From contig NZ_DAOKZA010000013.1 in assembly GCF_035325925.1 (NCBI RefSeq), forward strand, positions 1-64,000: a stretch of DNA of 64,000 bases, written 5' to 3'. Position 1 is the stretch's first letter. Each line of letters opens with the position of its first letter. The position numbers were made by a program, and so were the translations under genes. The notes under the pieces were generated by a model, which was given only the letters and a program-made list of their open reading frames with translations, was not told the origin of the DNA and did not search any database. The stretch comes from Calidifontimicrobium sp035325925. GTDB taxonomy: Bacteria > Pseudomonadota > Gammaproteobacteria > Burkholderiales > Burkholderiaceae_C. Below are positions 33,611-43,849 of the stretch, piece by piece.

Positions 33611-34390
33611 TCAGCGCGCGAAGGCCTGGCGCCAGCCCAGCCCGGCTTCGGTCGTCGTCGCCGGCCTGTACTCGCAGCCGACGTGGCCGCGGTAGCCGAT
33701 GCGGTCGAGGTGCGCGAACAGGAAGGCCCAGTTCAGCTCGCCGGTGCCGGGCTCGTGGCGGCCCGGATTGTCGGCCAGCTGGATGTGCGCGATGCGCGCC
33801 AGGTGCTTCTCGATCGTCGCGGCGATCTCGCCCTCGGTGCGCTGCGCGTGGTAGATGTCGTACTGCACGAAGGCGTTGGCGGCGCCGACGTCGTCGAGCA
33901 CCGCCAGCGCCTGCGCGGTGCGGTTCAGCCAGAAGCCGGGGATGTCGTGGGTGTTGATCGGCTCGATCAGCAGCTTCAGCCCGGCGCGGCCCAGCTCGGC
34001 TGCGGCGAACCTCAGGTTGTCGACGAAGGTCGCGCGCAGCACCGCGTCGTCGACGCCCGCGGGCGCCTTGCCGGCCAGGCAGTTGAGCTGCGGCGCACCC
34101 AGCGCGGTGGCGTACTCGACGGCCCGGGCCACGCCGGCGCGGAACTCGTCGACGCGGTCGGGGTGGCAGGCGATGCCGCGGTCGCCGGCGTCCCAGTCGC
34201 CCGCGCCCAGGTTGTGCAGCACCAGCTTCAGCCCGTGGGCGTCCAGCCGCGCCCGGATCTCGGCGGGGTCGAACGCATACGGGAACAGGAACTCGACGGC
34301 ATCGAAGCCGGCGCGCGCGGCGCACTCGAAACGCTCGAGGAACGGCACCTCGTTGAACAGCATCGTCAGGTTGGCGGCGAAACGCGGCAT
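33611..34390 (-). CDS. hyi: Hydroxypyruvate isomerase
   Basis: A 259-residue xylose-isomerase-like TIM barrel that interconverts hydroxypyruvate and tartronate semialdehyde. It begins MPRFAANLTMLFNEVPFLER, a hallmark of the Hyi family, and has metal-site glutamates in LLIEPINTHDIPGF and GCEYRP, with HIQLADNPGRHEPGTGE between. The start is 19 bp after the gcl stop. Length matches Escherichia coli Hyi. Confidence 0.93.
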   Translation of the reverse strand: MPRFAANLTMLFNEVPFLERFECAARAGFDAVEFLFPYAFDPAEIRARLDAHGLKLVLHNLGAGDWDAGDRGIACHPDRVDEFRAGVARAVEYATALGAPQLNCLAGKAPAGVDDAVLRATFVDNLRFAAAELGRAGLKLLIEPINTHDIPGFWLNRTAQALAVLDDVGAANAFVQYDIYHAQRTEGEIAATIEKHLARIAHIQLADNPGRHEPGTGELNWAFLFAHLDRIGYRGHVGCEYRPATTTEAGLGWRQAFAR

Positions 34391-34409
34391 GGTCGGGCCT
34401 CCTTCGGGT

Positions 34410-36200
<1,791 letters not shown>

Positions 36201-36279
36201 GAATCGTCTCCAGCAGGTCGATGCCGCGATGGTGGCCGCGCCAGTCGCGCGAGGGAACCGAAGCGCGCGCAGATGAGCT

Positions 36280-36294
36280 ATTCCATGGCGGAAT
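36280..36294. promoter_or_regulatory. Candidate LysR operator in the gcl/LysR divergent region
   Basis: ATTCC-ATGGC-GGAAT is a perfect 5-bp dyad spaced as a LysR T-N11-A box. It lies 20 bp before the LysR ATG and 80 bp before the gcl start. It covers the expected -35 position of the LysR promoter, which fits autoregulation. Confidence 0.5.
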
Positions 36295-36301
36295 GGCTGG
36301 C

Positions 36302-36307
36302 TATGAT
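36302..36307 (+). promoter_or_regulatory. -10 element of the LysR gene next to gcl
   Basis: TATGAT matches the -10 consensus at five of six positions and ends six bases before the ATG at 36314. Transcription would start at or beside the start codon, giving a leaderless mRNA; no Shine-Dalgarno sequence is present. Confidence 0.45.
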
Positions 36308-36313
36308 GCGCCG

Positions 36314-37225
36314 ATGGATCGGGTTGCCGGCATCCGCCTGTTCATCCGCGTCGTCGAGACCGGCAGCTTCAGCCGTGCCGCCGCCGACCTGGGCATCACG
36401 CAGCCGACCGCGACCAAACACGTCGCCGCGCTCGAGGCCAAGCTCGGCGCGCGGCTGTTCCACCGCAGCACGCGCGGCGTCACGCCCACCGAGGTGGGCC
36501 ACGCGTATTACGACAAGTGCAAGCTGATCGCGCACGAGCTCGACGAGGCCGACAGCCTGGCCGCGCTGATGAGCTCTCGCGTGCAGGGGGTGCTGCGCAT
36601 CAGCACCTCGGTGGCCTTCGGGCGGCGCGTGATGACGCCGCTGGTGTTGCGCTTCATGCAGGAGCATCCCGGGCTGCAGGTCGACCTGAGTTTCGACGAC
36701 CGCTACGTCAACCTCGTCGAGCAGGGCATCGACCTGGCGATCCGCATGGGGCGGCTCGCCGACTCGCAGCTCGGCGCGCGCTACCTCGGCGTCAACCCCT
36801 GGGTGCTGGTCGCCTCGCCCGACTACCTCGCGCGCCGCGGCCGGCCGGCGCACCCGCAGGACCTCGCGCAGCACGACGCGCTGATCTACAGCAGCGTGCA
36901 GGGCGACGAACGCTGGCACTTCAGCGGCGCCGACGGACGTGCGCTGCAGGTGCCGGTCAAGGGGCCGCTGCGCAGCAATAACCTGTCGGCGCTGCTCGCC
37001 GCGGCGCGCGCCGGCTTCGGGCTCGCGGTGCTGCCCTGGTACGTCGCGCACGACTCGGTGCGCGACGGCGCGGTGCAGCCGCTGCTGGCCGACTGGTCGC
37101 TGCCGGCGCAGGAGATCCACGCCGTCTACACGTCGCCCAAGCTCGTGCCGACCAAGGTGCGCGGCTTCGTCGACTGGCTGCAGCCCAGGTTCCCCGAGCG
37201 CTGGTGGGCACGCGACGCCGGCTGA
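36314..37225 (+). CDS. LysR-family regulator divergent from the glyoxylate operon
   Basis: A 303-residue regulator. The helix-turn-helix is in GSFSRAAADLGITQPTATKHVAALE, and the effector domain contains DLSFDDRYVNLVEQGIDLAIRMG, typical of the large LysR branch represented by DmlR/PgrR-like proteins. I chose the ATG at 36314 because MDRVAGIRLFIRVVETGSFS is the normal LysR start; the in-frame ATG at 36221 would overlap the gcl promoter. Control of gcl-hyi-glxR-ttuD is inferred from divergence and the dyad between the genes. Confidence 0.88.
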   Translation: MDRVAGIRLFIRVVETGSFSRAAADLGITQPTATKHVAALEAKLGARLFHRSTRGVTPTEVGHAYYDKCKLIAHELDEADSLAALMSSRVQGVLRISTSVAFGRRVMTPLVLRFMQEHPGLQVDLSFDDRYVNLVEQGIDLAIRMGRLADSQLGARYLGVNPWVLVASPDYLARRGRPAHPQDLAQHDALIYSSVQGDERWHFSGADGRALQVPVKGPLRSNNLSALLAAARAGFGLAVLPWYVAHDSVRDGAVQPLLADWSLPAQEIHAVYTSPKLVPTKVRGFVDWLQPRFPERWWARDAG

Positions 37226-37394
37226 GCCGGGGTGCGGTCGCTGGGGTCCGGCGTTCGGTCTGACAGAAGGGCCGTGCGGGCCAATAGTGCGCCTCTTGGC
37301 GAACGTGACCGTGCCCTTGCGGCCCGATGCAGACCTTCGCCGAGTTCCGCTGCCTGCGGTGGCCCGCGTACGACGGTTCAGCGAGCCAAGGCCA

Positions 37395-37474
37395 GCGGGC
37401 ACCCTCCCACGCCATGTCCCCCGGGTCGGGCTGCGCCCGCCCCTCCTCCTTCACTTCCGTGGGAGGGTGCCCGC
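37395..37474. repeat. Perfect 17-bp inverted repeat with 46-bp spacer
   Basis: GCGGGCACCCTCCCACG (37395-37411) is exactly complementary to CGTGGGAGGGTGCCCGC (37458-37474). The left arm and its flank, read on the minus strand, resemble the element at 37655-37727 (shared GGGGGACATGG, GGAGGG, GCCCGC and GGCCT-GGC words). It may act as a bidirectional terminator-like structure between two genes that end here. Confidence 0.7.
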
Positions 37475-37634
37475 CGTCCTCGGCCTGCCGGCGCTGCGGT
37501 CTTCGACGGTCGGACACCCTTGCGGTGGCCCGCCGAGGACGGCGGGGGCCCCTGCCCGGGAGGCCAGGAGGGGCCCCCGGGCGAAGGACCGGGGGGGGGG
37601 GGAGGCGGGGGGAGGGGGCCCCCCCGCCTCCGCC

Positions 37635-37644
37635 NNNNNNNNNN
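37635..37644. other. Scaffold gap (10 N)
   Basis: Ten undefined bases. The left flank (37591-37634) is almost pure G then C and looks like low-quality consensus, as expected when an assembler stops inside a strong GC hairpin or repeat. Confidence 0.99.
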
Positions 37645-37654
37645 CGGTCGAAGA

Positions 37655-37727
37655 CCGGTGGCGGGGGACATGGAGGGCAAGGGCACCCGCCGGCCTCGGC
37701 CTGCGCGACCGTGGCACGCCCATGCAA
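37655..37727 (+). repeat. Dispersed GC-rich repeat, copy 1
   Basis: Contains GGCGGGGGACATGGAGGGCA then CCTCGGCCTGCGCGACC and CCCATGC. A second copy with the same order of words occurs at 47796-47853, and an inverted, degenerate copy at about 37375-37428. No protein is encoded. Confidence 0.55.
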
Positions 37728-37798
37728 AGCCGACGTTCAAGGTCAGCAACGGACCGCTACCCCGACCACGCGCCGATGCGACGGACGACGCCGGCTGC

Positions 37799-38755
37799 TC
37801 ACGCGCCGCCGTGCACGCGGCGGTAGTCGCTCGGCGCCATGCCGGTGGCGGCGCGGAAGACGCGGCTGAAGTGGGCCAGGCTCGTGAAACCACGGTCGAG
37901 CGCGATGTCGGTGATCGAGCGTTGGGCCAGCCGCGGATCGGCCAGGTCGGCGCGGCAGGCATCGAGCCGCTGCGCGAGCACATGGCCGGCCACGCCGTCG
38001 GGCTCGTCGGCAAAGGCGTTGTAGAGCTGCCGTCGCGACACGTTCAGCGCGCTGGCGATCGCGTCGACCGACAGCTGCGGGTCGCCGAGCCGCTGTGAGA
38101 CGTGGTGCTTGATGCGCTCGCGCAGCGTCAGGCGCTGCGTCGCGGCAGTGCCGCGGTCGGCGAGGTCCAGCAGGGCCAGGTGCACGCAGTGCGTGATCAG
38201 TTCGCCGACGCCACGCGCGGCCTGCGGGCCGACACCAGGCAGTTGGCGGTACGCGTTGCGCATCGTCTGCAGCGCCAGCCGCGACGCGGCGGCGTCGCCG
38301 AGCGGGCGCGCGCACAGCTCGGCCAGCGGCAACCCGCGCTCGACGAGCCGCGCCTTCGGCACCATCACGATCAGGTGCTCGACGCGCACCGGGTTGTCGA
38401 CGGCGTAGGTCTCGGTGGTGTCGTACAGGCTCCACTGGCCGGGCCCGACCCACGCACGGCGCCCCTGCTGCTCGACCCCGGCGCGCCCCTGCAGCGGGGC
38501 GACGATCTTGACGTAGCCGGCATCGGCGCGCCGCACCAGCGTGCGCGAACGCAGGACGCGGTGGCGGTTGGCGGCCAGGCGCGTGAGCACGACCTCGCCG
38601 GCCTGGGTGGTCGTCAGGCGGCCATCGAACTGCGTGTCGCCGTACAGGTCCGACTCGAGGCCGCCGAACAGGCGGTGGATCCAGTCGGCCCAGAACGCGA
38701 CGCGCTCGCGCGGCGACACCTGGTCGGTCGTCATCAGCGCGGAAGCGGTGGTCAT
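37799..38755 (-). CDS. AraC-family regulator
   Basis: A 318-residue regulator with an N-terminal AraC-binding-like domain of the type found in FeaR and NphR-like regulators (ERVAFWADWIHRLFGGLES, GPGQWSLYDTTETYAVDN) and a C-terminal pair of helix-turn-helices (LSVDAIASALNVSRRQLYNA; SITDIALDRGFTSLAHFSRV). I chose the ATG at 38755; upstream in-frame sequence is proline/arginine-rich. It is divergent from the ABC-transporter/aldehyde-dehydrogenase operon and probably activates it with an aromatic or aldehyde-derived effector. Confidence 0.9.
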   Translation of the reverse strand: MTTASALMTTDQVSPRERVAFWADWIHRLFGGLESDLYGDTQFDGRLTTTQAGEVVLTRLAANRHRVLRSRTLVRRADAGYVKIVAPLQGRAGVEQQGRRAWVGPGQWSLYDTTETYAVDNPVRVEHLIVMVPKARLVERGLPLAELCARPLGDAAASRLALQTMRNAYRQLPGVGPQAARGVGELITHCVHLALLDLADRGTAATQRLTLRERIKHHVSQRLGDPQLSVDAIASALNVSRRQLYNAFADEPDGVAGHVLAQRLDACRADLADPRLAQRSITDIALDRGFTSLAHFSRVFRAATGMAPSDYRRVHGGA

Positions 38756-38843
38756 CGCGACACCCACGGGTCGTGGCGGATGCGGGATTATCGGGGGCCG
38801 CGTTCGCCCCCGCCGGCCCGCCCGGCGCCGCACGACCTAGGGA

Positions 38844-38923
38844 AAGTCCGAGGCAGCCGTGCACGAATCGTCAAGTCCCATTGCACGCCCGGGCAAGCGC
38901 GGTCGCGACCGGCCGCCTAGCAT
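38844..38923 (+). promoter_or_regulatory. Candidate AraC direct-repeat site and -10 element before the ABC operon
   Basis: AAGTCC occurs at 38844-38849 and 38873-38878, each followed by a GCA within seven bases, a 29-bp spaced direct repeat as expected for an AraC-type activator. A TAGCAT -10-like hexamer lies at 38918-38923, 40 bp downstream of the second repeat. No good -35 is visible, which fits activator dependence. Confidence 0.35.
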
Positions 38924-38973
38924 TGCGCAGCTGCCGGGTGACCGCAGCCCGCCGACGACGCAGGAGACATGCC

Positions 38974-40200
38974 ATGAGCCACGACACCCGTTCCCCCGAC
39001 CGTTCGCCCGGCATCAGCCGCCGCCGCGCCACGCAGGCGCTCGCCGCCGGCGCCGCCGTCCTGTCCGCCCCGATGCTGTCGCTCGCGCAGGCGCAGCCGG
39101 TGCGCGTGGGCTACGCGATGGCGCGCACCGGCCCCTGGACCGGCGGCGCGCAGGTCAGCCAGGAGCCGAACTACATCCTGTGGGCCGAGCAGCAGAATGC
39201 CGCCGGCGGCCTGAACGTGGCTGGCGCGAAGCGCCGCATCGAGCTGATCAGCAGCGACGACCGCAGCGACATCGAGACCTGCGTGCGCACCTACGAGAAG
39301 CTGATGGGCAGCGACAAGGTCGACCTCGTGCTGCCGCCCTGGGGCAGCAACGCCAACTTCGCCGTCGCCCCGCTGGCCAACCGCATGGGCTACCCCTTCC
39401 TGGCGCCGACCGCGCTGAGCCGGCGGCTGGTGGAGATGAAGCTGCCGTACTTCTTCCTGATGCTGCAGCAGCCGGCGCCGATGACCAATGCGCTGGTCGA
39501 CATGCTCAAGGGCCAGGGCGTCAAGTCGATGGCCGTGATCTACGTCGACGACCTGTTCGGGCTGGAGAACTATGCCGCGCTGAAGGTGGCGCTGCAGGGC
39601 TCGGGCATCAACCTGGTCGAGGACAAGAGCTACCCCGGCGGCGTCAAGGACCTGTCGCCGGTGCTGCGCTCGATCAAGGACAAGAACCCCGACGCCTTCG
39701 TCGGCTTCACCTACCCGCCGGACACCATCCTGGCCAGCCGCCAGGCCAAGGAGATCGGCTTCAACCCGAAGTACTTCTACGCCTCGGTGGGCACCGCGTT
39801 CCAGCTCTACCGCAACGTGATGAAGGAAGGTGCCGAAGGCGTGCTGGGCATGGGCTCGTGGAACAGCAAGACGAGCCCGGCTGCCAAGGCCTATTTCGAC
39901 GCGCACACCAAGCGTTTCGAGGGCAAGGAGCCCGACCGCTGGGCCAGCGGCGCCTGCTGGGCCGCGCTGGAGATCCTGACCGCCGCTGTCGGCCGCCACG
40001 GCCTGGACCGCAAGGCGATCCGCGACTACGTGGCCGGCAACGAGCACAACACCATCCTGGGCAAGATCAGGTTCAACGGCAGCGAGAACGTCGGCACGCC
40101 GGGCAGCGTCAGCCAGTGGCAGAAGGGCGAGTTCGAGGTCGTGTGGCCGAAGGCGGTGGCCACCGCGCCGCTGGTCGCGCCCAAGCCGGCGTGGGCGTGA
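38974..40200 (+). CDS. Branched-chain-type ABC transporter substrate-binding protein
   Basis: A 408-residue periplasmic binding protein of the LivK/aromatic-compound group (peripla_BP_6 fold). The leader has a twin-arginine-like motif (GISRRRATQALAAGAAVLSA) and ends near LAQAQP. Mature sequence blocks include VGYAMARTGPWTGGAQVSQE, VDLVLPPWGSNANFAVAPLA and GFTYPPDTILASRQAKEIGF. The ATG at 38974 has AGGAGA seven bases upstream. It leads an operon with two permeases, two ATPases and an aldehyde dehydrogenase, so an aromatic acid or aldehyde precursor is a likelier ligand than an amino acid. Confidence 0.9.
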   Translation: MSHDTRSPDRSPGISRRRATQALAAGAAVLSAPMLSLAQAQPVRVGYAMARTGPWTGGAQVSQEPNYILWAEQQNAAGGLNVAGAKRRIELISSDDRSDIETCVRTYEKLMGSDKVDLVLPPWGSNANFAVAPLANRMGYPFLAPTALSRRLVEMKLPYFFLMLQQPAPMTNALVDMLKGQGVKSMAVIYVDDLFGLENYAALKVALQGSGINLVEDKSYPGGVKDLSPVLRSIKDKNPDAFVGFTYPPDTILASRQAKEIGFNPKYFYASVGTAFQLYRNVMKEGAEGVLGMGSWNSKTSPAAKAYFDAHTKRFEGKEPDRWASGACWAALEILTAAVGRHGLDRKAIRDYVAGNEHNTILGKIRFNGSENVGTPGSVSQWQKGEFEVVWPKAVATAPLVAPKPAWA

Positions 40201-40206
40201 TCGGGA

Positions 40207-40236
40207 CAGGAGACCGTCCCTGCGGACGGTCTCCTG
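40207..40236. other. Strong hairpin 1 after the binding-protein gene
   Basis: CAGGAGACCGTCC (40207-40219), loop CTGC, GGACGGTCTCCTG (40224-40236): a perfect 13-bp stem seven bases after the stop codon. It is followed by a second hairpin. No T-run follows, so RNA stabilisation or partial termination is more likely than full termination. Confidence 0.75.
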
Positions 40237-40246
40237 CCTGATCACG

Positions 40247-40273
40247 GGCCGGACGCGCCTCGCGCGTCCGGCC
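40247..40273. other. Strong hairpin 2 before the permease genes
   Basis: GGCCGGACGCGC (40247-40258), loop CTC, GCGCGTCCGGCC (40262-40273): a perfect 12-bp stem with a three-base loop, 26 bp before the livH-like start. Together with hairpin 1 it separates the abundant binding protein from the membrane components. Confidence 0.75.
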
Positions 40274-40298
40274 AGGGTCTTCCGTTGTCCGCCTCCTC

Positions 40299-41180
40299 AT
40301 GTCCTTCGGCGCCTGGCTCGAACTGATCGCTTCCGGGGTCATCACCGGCAGCATCTATGCGCTGGTCGCGCTCGGGCTCAACCTGCAGTACGGGCTGATG
40401 CGCATCCTGAACATCGCCCATGGCGAGTTCCTGATGCTCGGCGCCTTCGTGACCTGGGTCGCGACGACGTCGCTGGGCTGGTCGCCGCTGGCGATGATCC
40501 CGCTGTCGTTCGCGCTGACGATGGCGCTGGGCCTGGTGATCCACCGCCTGTGGTTCAAGCGCCTGACCGACACCTCGCCCAACGTCGATGTGTTCGAGGC
40601 GCGCGCGCTGATGGTCAGCTTCGGCCTGATGTTCCTGGTGCAGAACTTCGCGTCCTGGGTGTGGGGCGGCGAGCTGCGCGGCTACGACTACCTGACCGGC
40701 CCGGTCGCCATCGGCGGCGCGCAGTTCGCGGCCAACAAGCTGCTGGTGCTGGCGCTGTCGCTGGTCTTCGCGGCGGCGCTGATCGTGCTGTTGCGCACCA
40801 CGCTGTACGGCAAGGGCGTGCGCGCGCTGATGCAGTCGCCCACCGGGGCGCAACTGGTGGGCATCGACACGAAGACGCTGCACCCGCTGATGTTCGGCAT
40901 CGGCCTGGGGCTGTCGGGCGTCGCCGGCTGCCTGCTGTCGATGACCTACACCATCGCGCCGGCGATGGGTGAGCCGTACACGGTGACGGCGCTGATCGTC
41001 ATCACGCTGGGCGGCTTCGGCAGCATGGGCGGCGCGCTGGCCGGTGGCCTGCTGCTGGGCGTGGTGGAGGCGATCGGCATGCACTACACGAGCCCGTCGC
41101 TGAAGTCGCTGCTGTCGTACAGCGTCTTCATCGCCGTGCTGCTGCTGCGGCCCAACGGCTTGTTCCACCGCAAGAGATGA
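40299..41180 (+). CDS. Branched-chain-type ABC transporter permease (LivH family)
   Basis: A 293-residue inner-membrane permease with about eight hydrophobic segments. Family blocks are GSIYALVALGLNLQYGLMRI near the start, NIAHGEFLMLGAFVTW, GVRALMQSPTGAQLVGIDTK for the ATPase-contact loop, and ITLGGFGSMGGALAGGLLLG near the end. Its stop overlaps the start of the next permease gene (ATGA). Confidence 0.93.
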   Translation: MSFGAWLELIASGVITGSIYALVALGLNLQYGLMRILNIAHGEFLMLGAFVTWVATTSLGWSPLAMIPLSFALTMALGLVIHRLWFKRLTDTSPNVDVFEARALMVSFGLMFLVQNFASWVWGGELRGYDYLTGPVAIGGAQFAANKLLVLALSLVFAAALIVLLRTTLYGKGVRALMQSPTGAQLVGIDTKTLHPLMFGIGLGLSGVAGCLLSMTYTIAPAMGEPYTVTALIVITLGGFGSMGGALAGGLLLGVVEAIGMHYTSPSLKSLLSYSVFIAVLLLRPNGLFHRKR

Positions 41181-42185
41181 CCGACCGGCAACTGCAAGCG
41201 CGCGACTGGCTGGTGCTGTTCGGCCTGACCGGTTGGGCGTTGTCGCTGCCCTACTACGGCAGCGAATTCGCCGTCTCGATGGCGCTGAGCTGCCTGATGT
41301 ACATCGCGCTGGCGACCAGCTGGAGCCTGTTCTGCGGCAGCACGCGCTACCTGTCGCTGGCCACTGCGGCGTTCTTCGGCATCGGCGCCTACACCAGCGC
41401 GCTGACGATGGAAGGCCAAGGCTGGACGCTGGCCATCGTCTACGGCGCCGGCGTCGCGACGGCGGTGGCCGTCGTGATGGGCGCGCTGGTGCTGCACCTG
41501 CGCGGCACCTACTTCGCGGTGCTGACCTTCGGCATGACGGAGCTGATCCGCCATGCGATCACGACCTGGGAGAAGCAGGTCACCGGCACCGTGGGCCGCG
41601 TGCTGGCGGTGGTGCCCGAGCGCGACACCGTCTACCTGACCGTGCTGCTGCTGGCGGTGCTGGCGGTGGCCACCTCCATCGTCGTGCGGCGCACGCGCTT
41701 CGGGCTCGCGATGCGCGGCATCGGCAGCGACGAGCAGCGCGCGCAGACGCTGGGCGTGGATACGCGCCTGGTCAAGATCGCCGGCTTCGCGCTGACCGCC
41801 GCGTTCGCCGGCGCGATGGGCGCGGCGATGAGCGTGCGCTGGACCTACATCGACCCGACCACGGTCTTCAACCCCTTCATCGGCTTCCAGACCGTGCTGA
41901 TCGCGCTGATCGGCGGCGCGGCCACGCTGTGGGGACCGCTGATCGCGGCCATCGTCTTCAGCCTGCTGGCCGAGACGCTGCGCCTGCAGCTGCCGCAGCT
42001 GTACATGATGACGCTGGGGCTGCTGCTGATCCTGTCGGTGCTGTACCTGCCGGGTGGTCTGGCGTCGCTGCGCTGGGACACGTTCAAGGGCTGGTGGAAC
42101 GACACCCGGGCCTGGTGGAAGGAGAAGCGCTACGAATGGAGCGGCGACAAGGCGCGCGACGAGCGGCGCGAGAAGGAGCGGCGCG

Positions 42186-42196
<11 letters not shown>
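41177..42196 (+). CDS. Branched-chain-type ABC transporter permease (LivM family)
   Basis: A 339-residue second permease. Typical features are GSTRYLSLATAAFFGIGAYT, LRGTYFAVLTFGMTELIRHA, the coupling loop FGLAMRGIGSDEQRAQTLGV and GGAATLWGPLIAAIVFSLLA. The last 40 residues form a charged cytoplasmic tail (WWKEKRYEWSGDKARDERRE) that is longer than usual. The gene overlaps the ATPase gene by 11 bases. Confidence 0.93.
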
Positions 42197-43027
<831 letters not shown>

Positions 43028-43031
<4 letters not shown>

Positions 43032-43834
43032 TGTGGTGGCGCCCGGAACCCTTCACGCTCGGCGGCACCGGCCGCGCGCACCTGAAGGTGCAGGGCCTGT
43101 CCGCCGGCTACGGCCCCTTCCTCGTGCTGCGCGACCTGACGCTCGAAGCCAGGCCCGGCCTCACGGTGATCCTCGGCCCCAACGGTGCCGGCAAGACGAC
43201 GCTGCTCAAGGCGCTGGCCGGGCTGATCCCGCGCCGGGGCATCGTCACGCTGGACGGCGAGGACCTGCCCGAGAAGACGCACGAGATCGTGCGCGACGGC
43301 GTCGCGCTCGTCGCCGAGGGCCGGCAGCTGTTCCCGCAGATGACGGTGACCGAGAACCTCGAGCTCGGCGGCTGGCTGGTCCCCAAATCCGAACGCGCAC
43401 GCCGCATCGACGAGGCCTTCGGCAACTTCCCCAAGCTGCGCGAGCGCGCGAACCAGCTCGCCGGCACGATGAGCGGCGGCGAGCAGCAGATGGTGGCCGT
43501 GGCGCGCGCGATGGTCAGCCATCCGCGCCTGCTGATGCTCGACGAGCCTTCGCTGGGCCTGGCGCCGAAGATGGTCGACGAGCTGCTGGCCATCGCGCGG
43601 CGCATCGCCGACGCCGGCACCACGGTGCTGATGGTCGAGCAGAACGTCAAGAAGGCGCTGGCCGTGGCCGACCGCGGCTACGTGCTGGAGCGTGGCGTGC
43701 TCGTGGCCAGCGGCCAGGCGAAGCTGCTGGCGCGCTCCAGCGTCGTGCGCGAGGCCTACCTCGGCGCCGCCGCTTCCGACACCACCACCGCCGCCGACGC
43801 GGCACATCGGCGCCGCGCCGCGGCGACCGCCTGA
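43028..43834 (+). CDS. Branched-chain-type ABC transporter ATPase (LivF family)
   Basis: A 268-residue ATP-binding subunit with Walker A LGPNGAGKTTLLKALAG, signature LAGTMSGGEQQMVAVARAM, Walker B LLMLDEPSLGLAPKMV and H-loop MVEQNV. The start overlaps the livG-like stop as ATGA. The C-terminal AADAAHRRRAAATA tail is unconserved. It completes the five-component transporter; the aldehyde dehydrogenase follows after 15 bp. Confidence 0.94.
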
Positions 43835-43849
43835 CCCAAGGAGAGCCCC

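Larger units (their letters stand above)
37226..37798. other. Gene-free 573-bp region with palindromic repeats and a scaffold gap
   Basis: Between a rightward LysR gene and a leftward AraC gene, so both ends are gene 3' ends. It holds a long inverted repeat, copies of a dispersed repeat, a 12-G run at 37591-37602 and ten N. The reading frames across it contain undefined residues and no recognisable protein. The true length of the region is unknown. Confidence 0.8.

Noticed and set aside
31389..34325. Glycerate kinase apparently extended to 978 codons
   Set aside because: The extra part is an out-of-frame reading of glxR and hyi. The ATG at 32681 gives a standard MOFRL-type protein.
37591..37602. 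12-G run considered as a phase-variation tract
   Set aside because: It lies outside any gene next to a scaffold gap and low-quality flank, so an assembly artefact is the simpler explanation.
37232..38098. Several open frames crossing the 10-N gap
   Set aside because: They include undefined residues, are low-complexity Pro/Gly/Arg sequence, and cover palindromic repeats; none resembles a protein.
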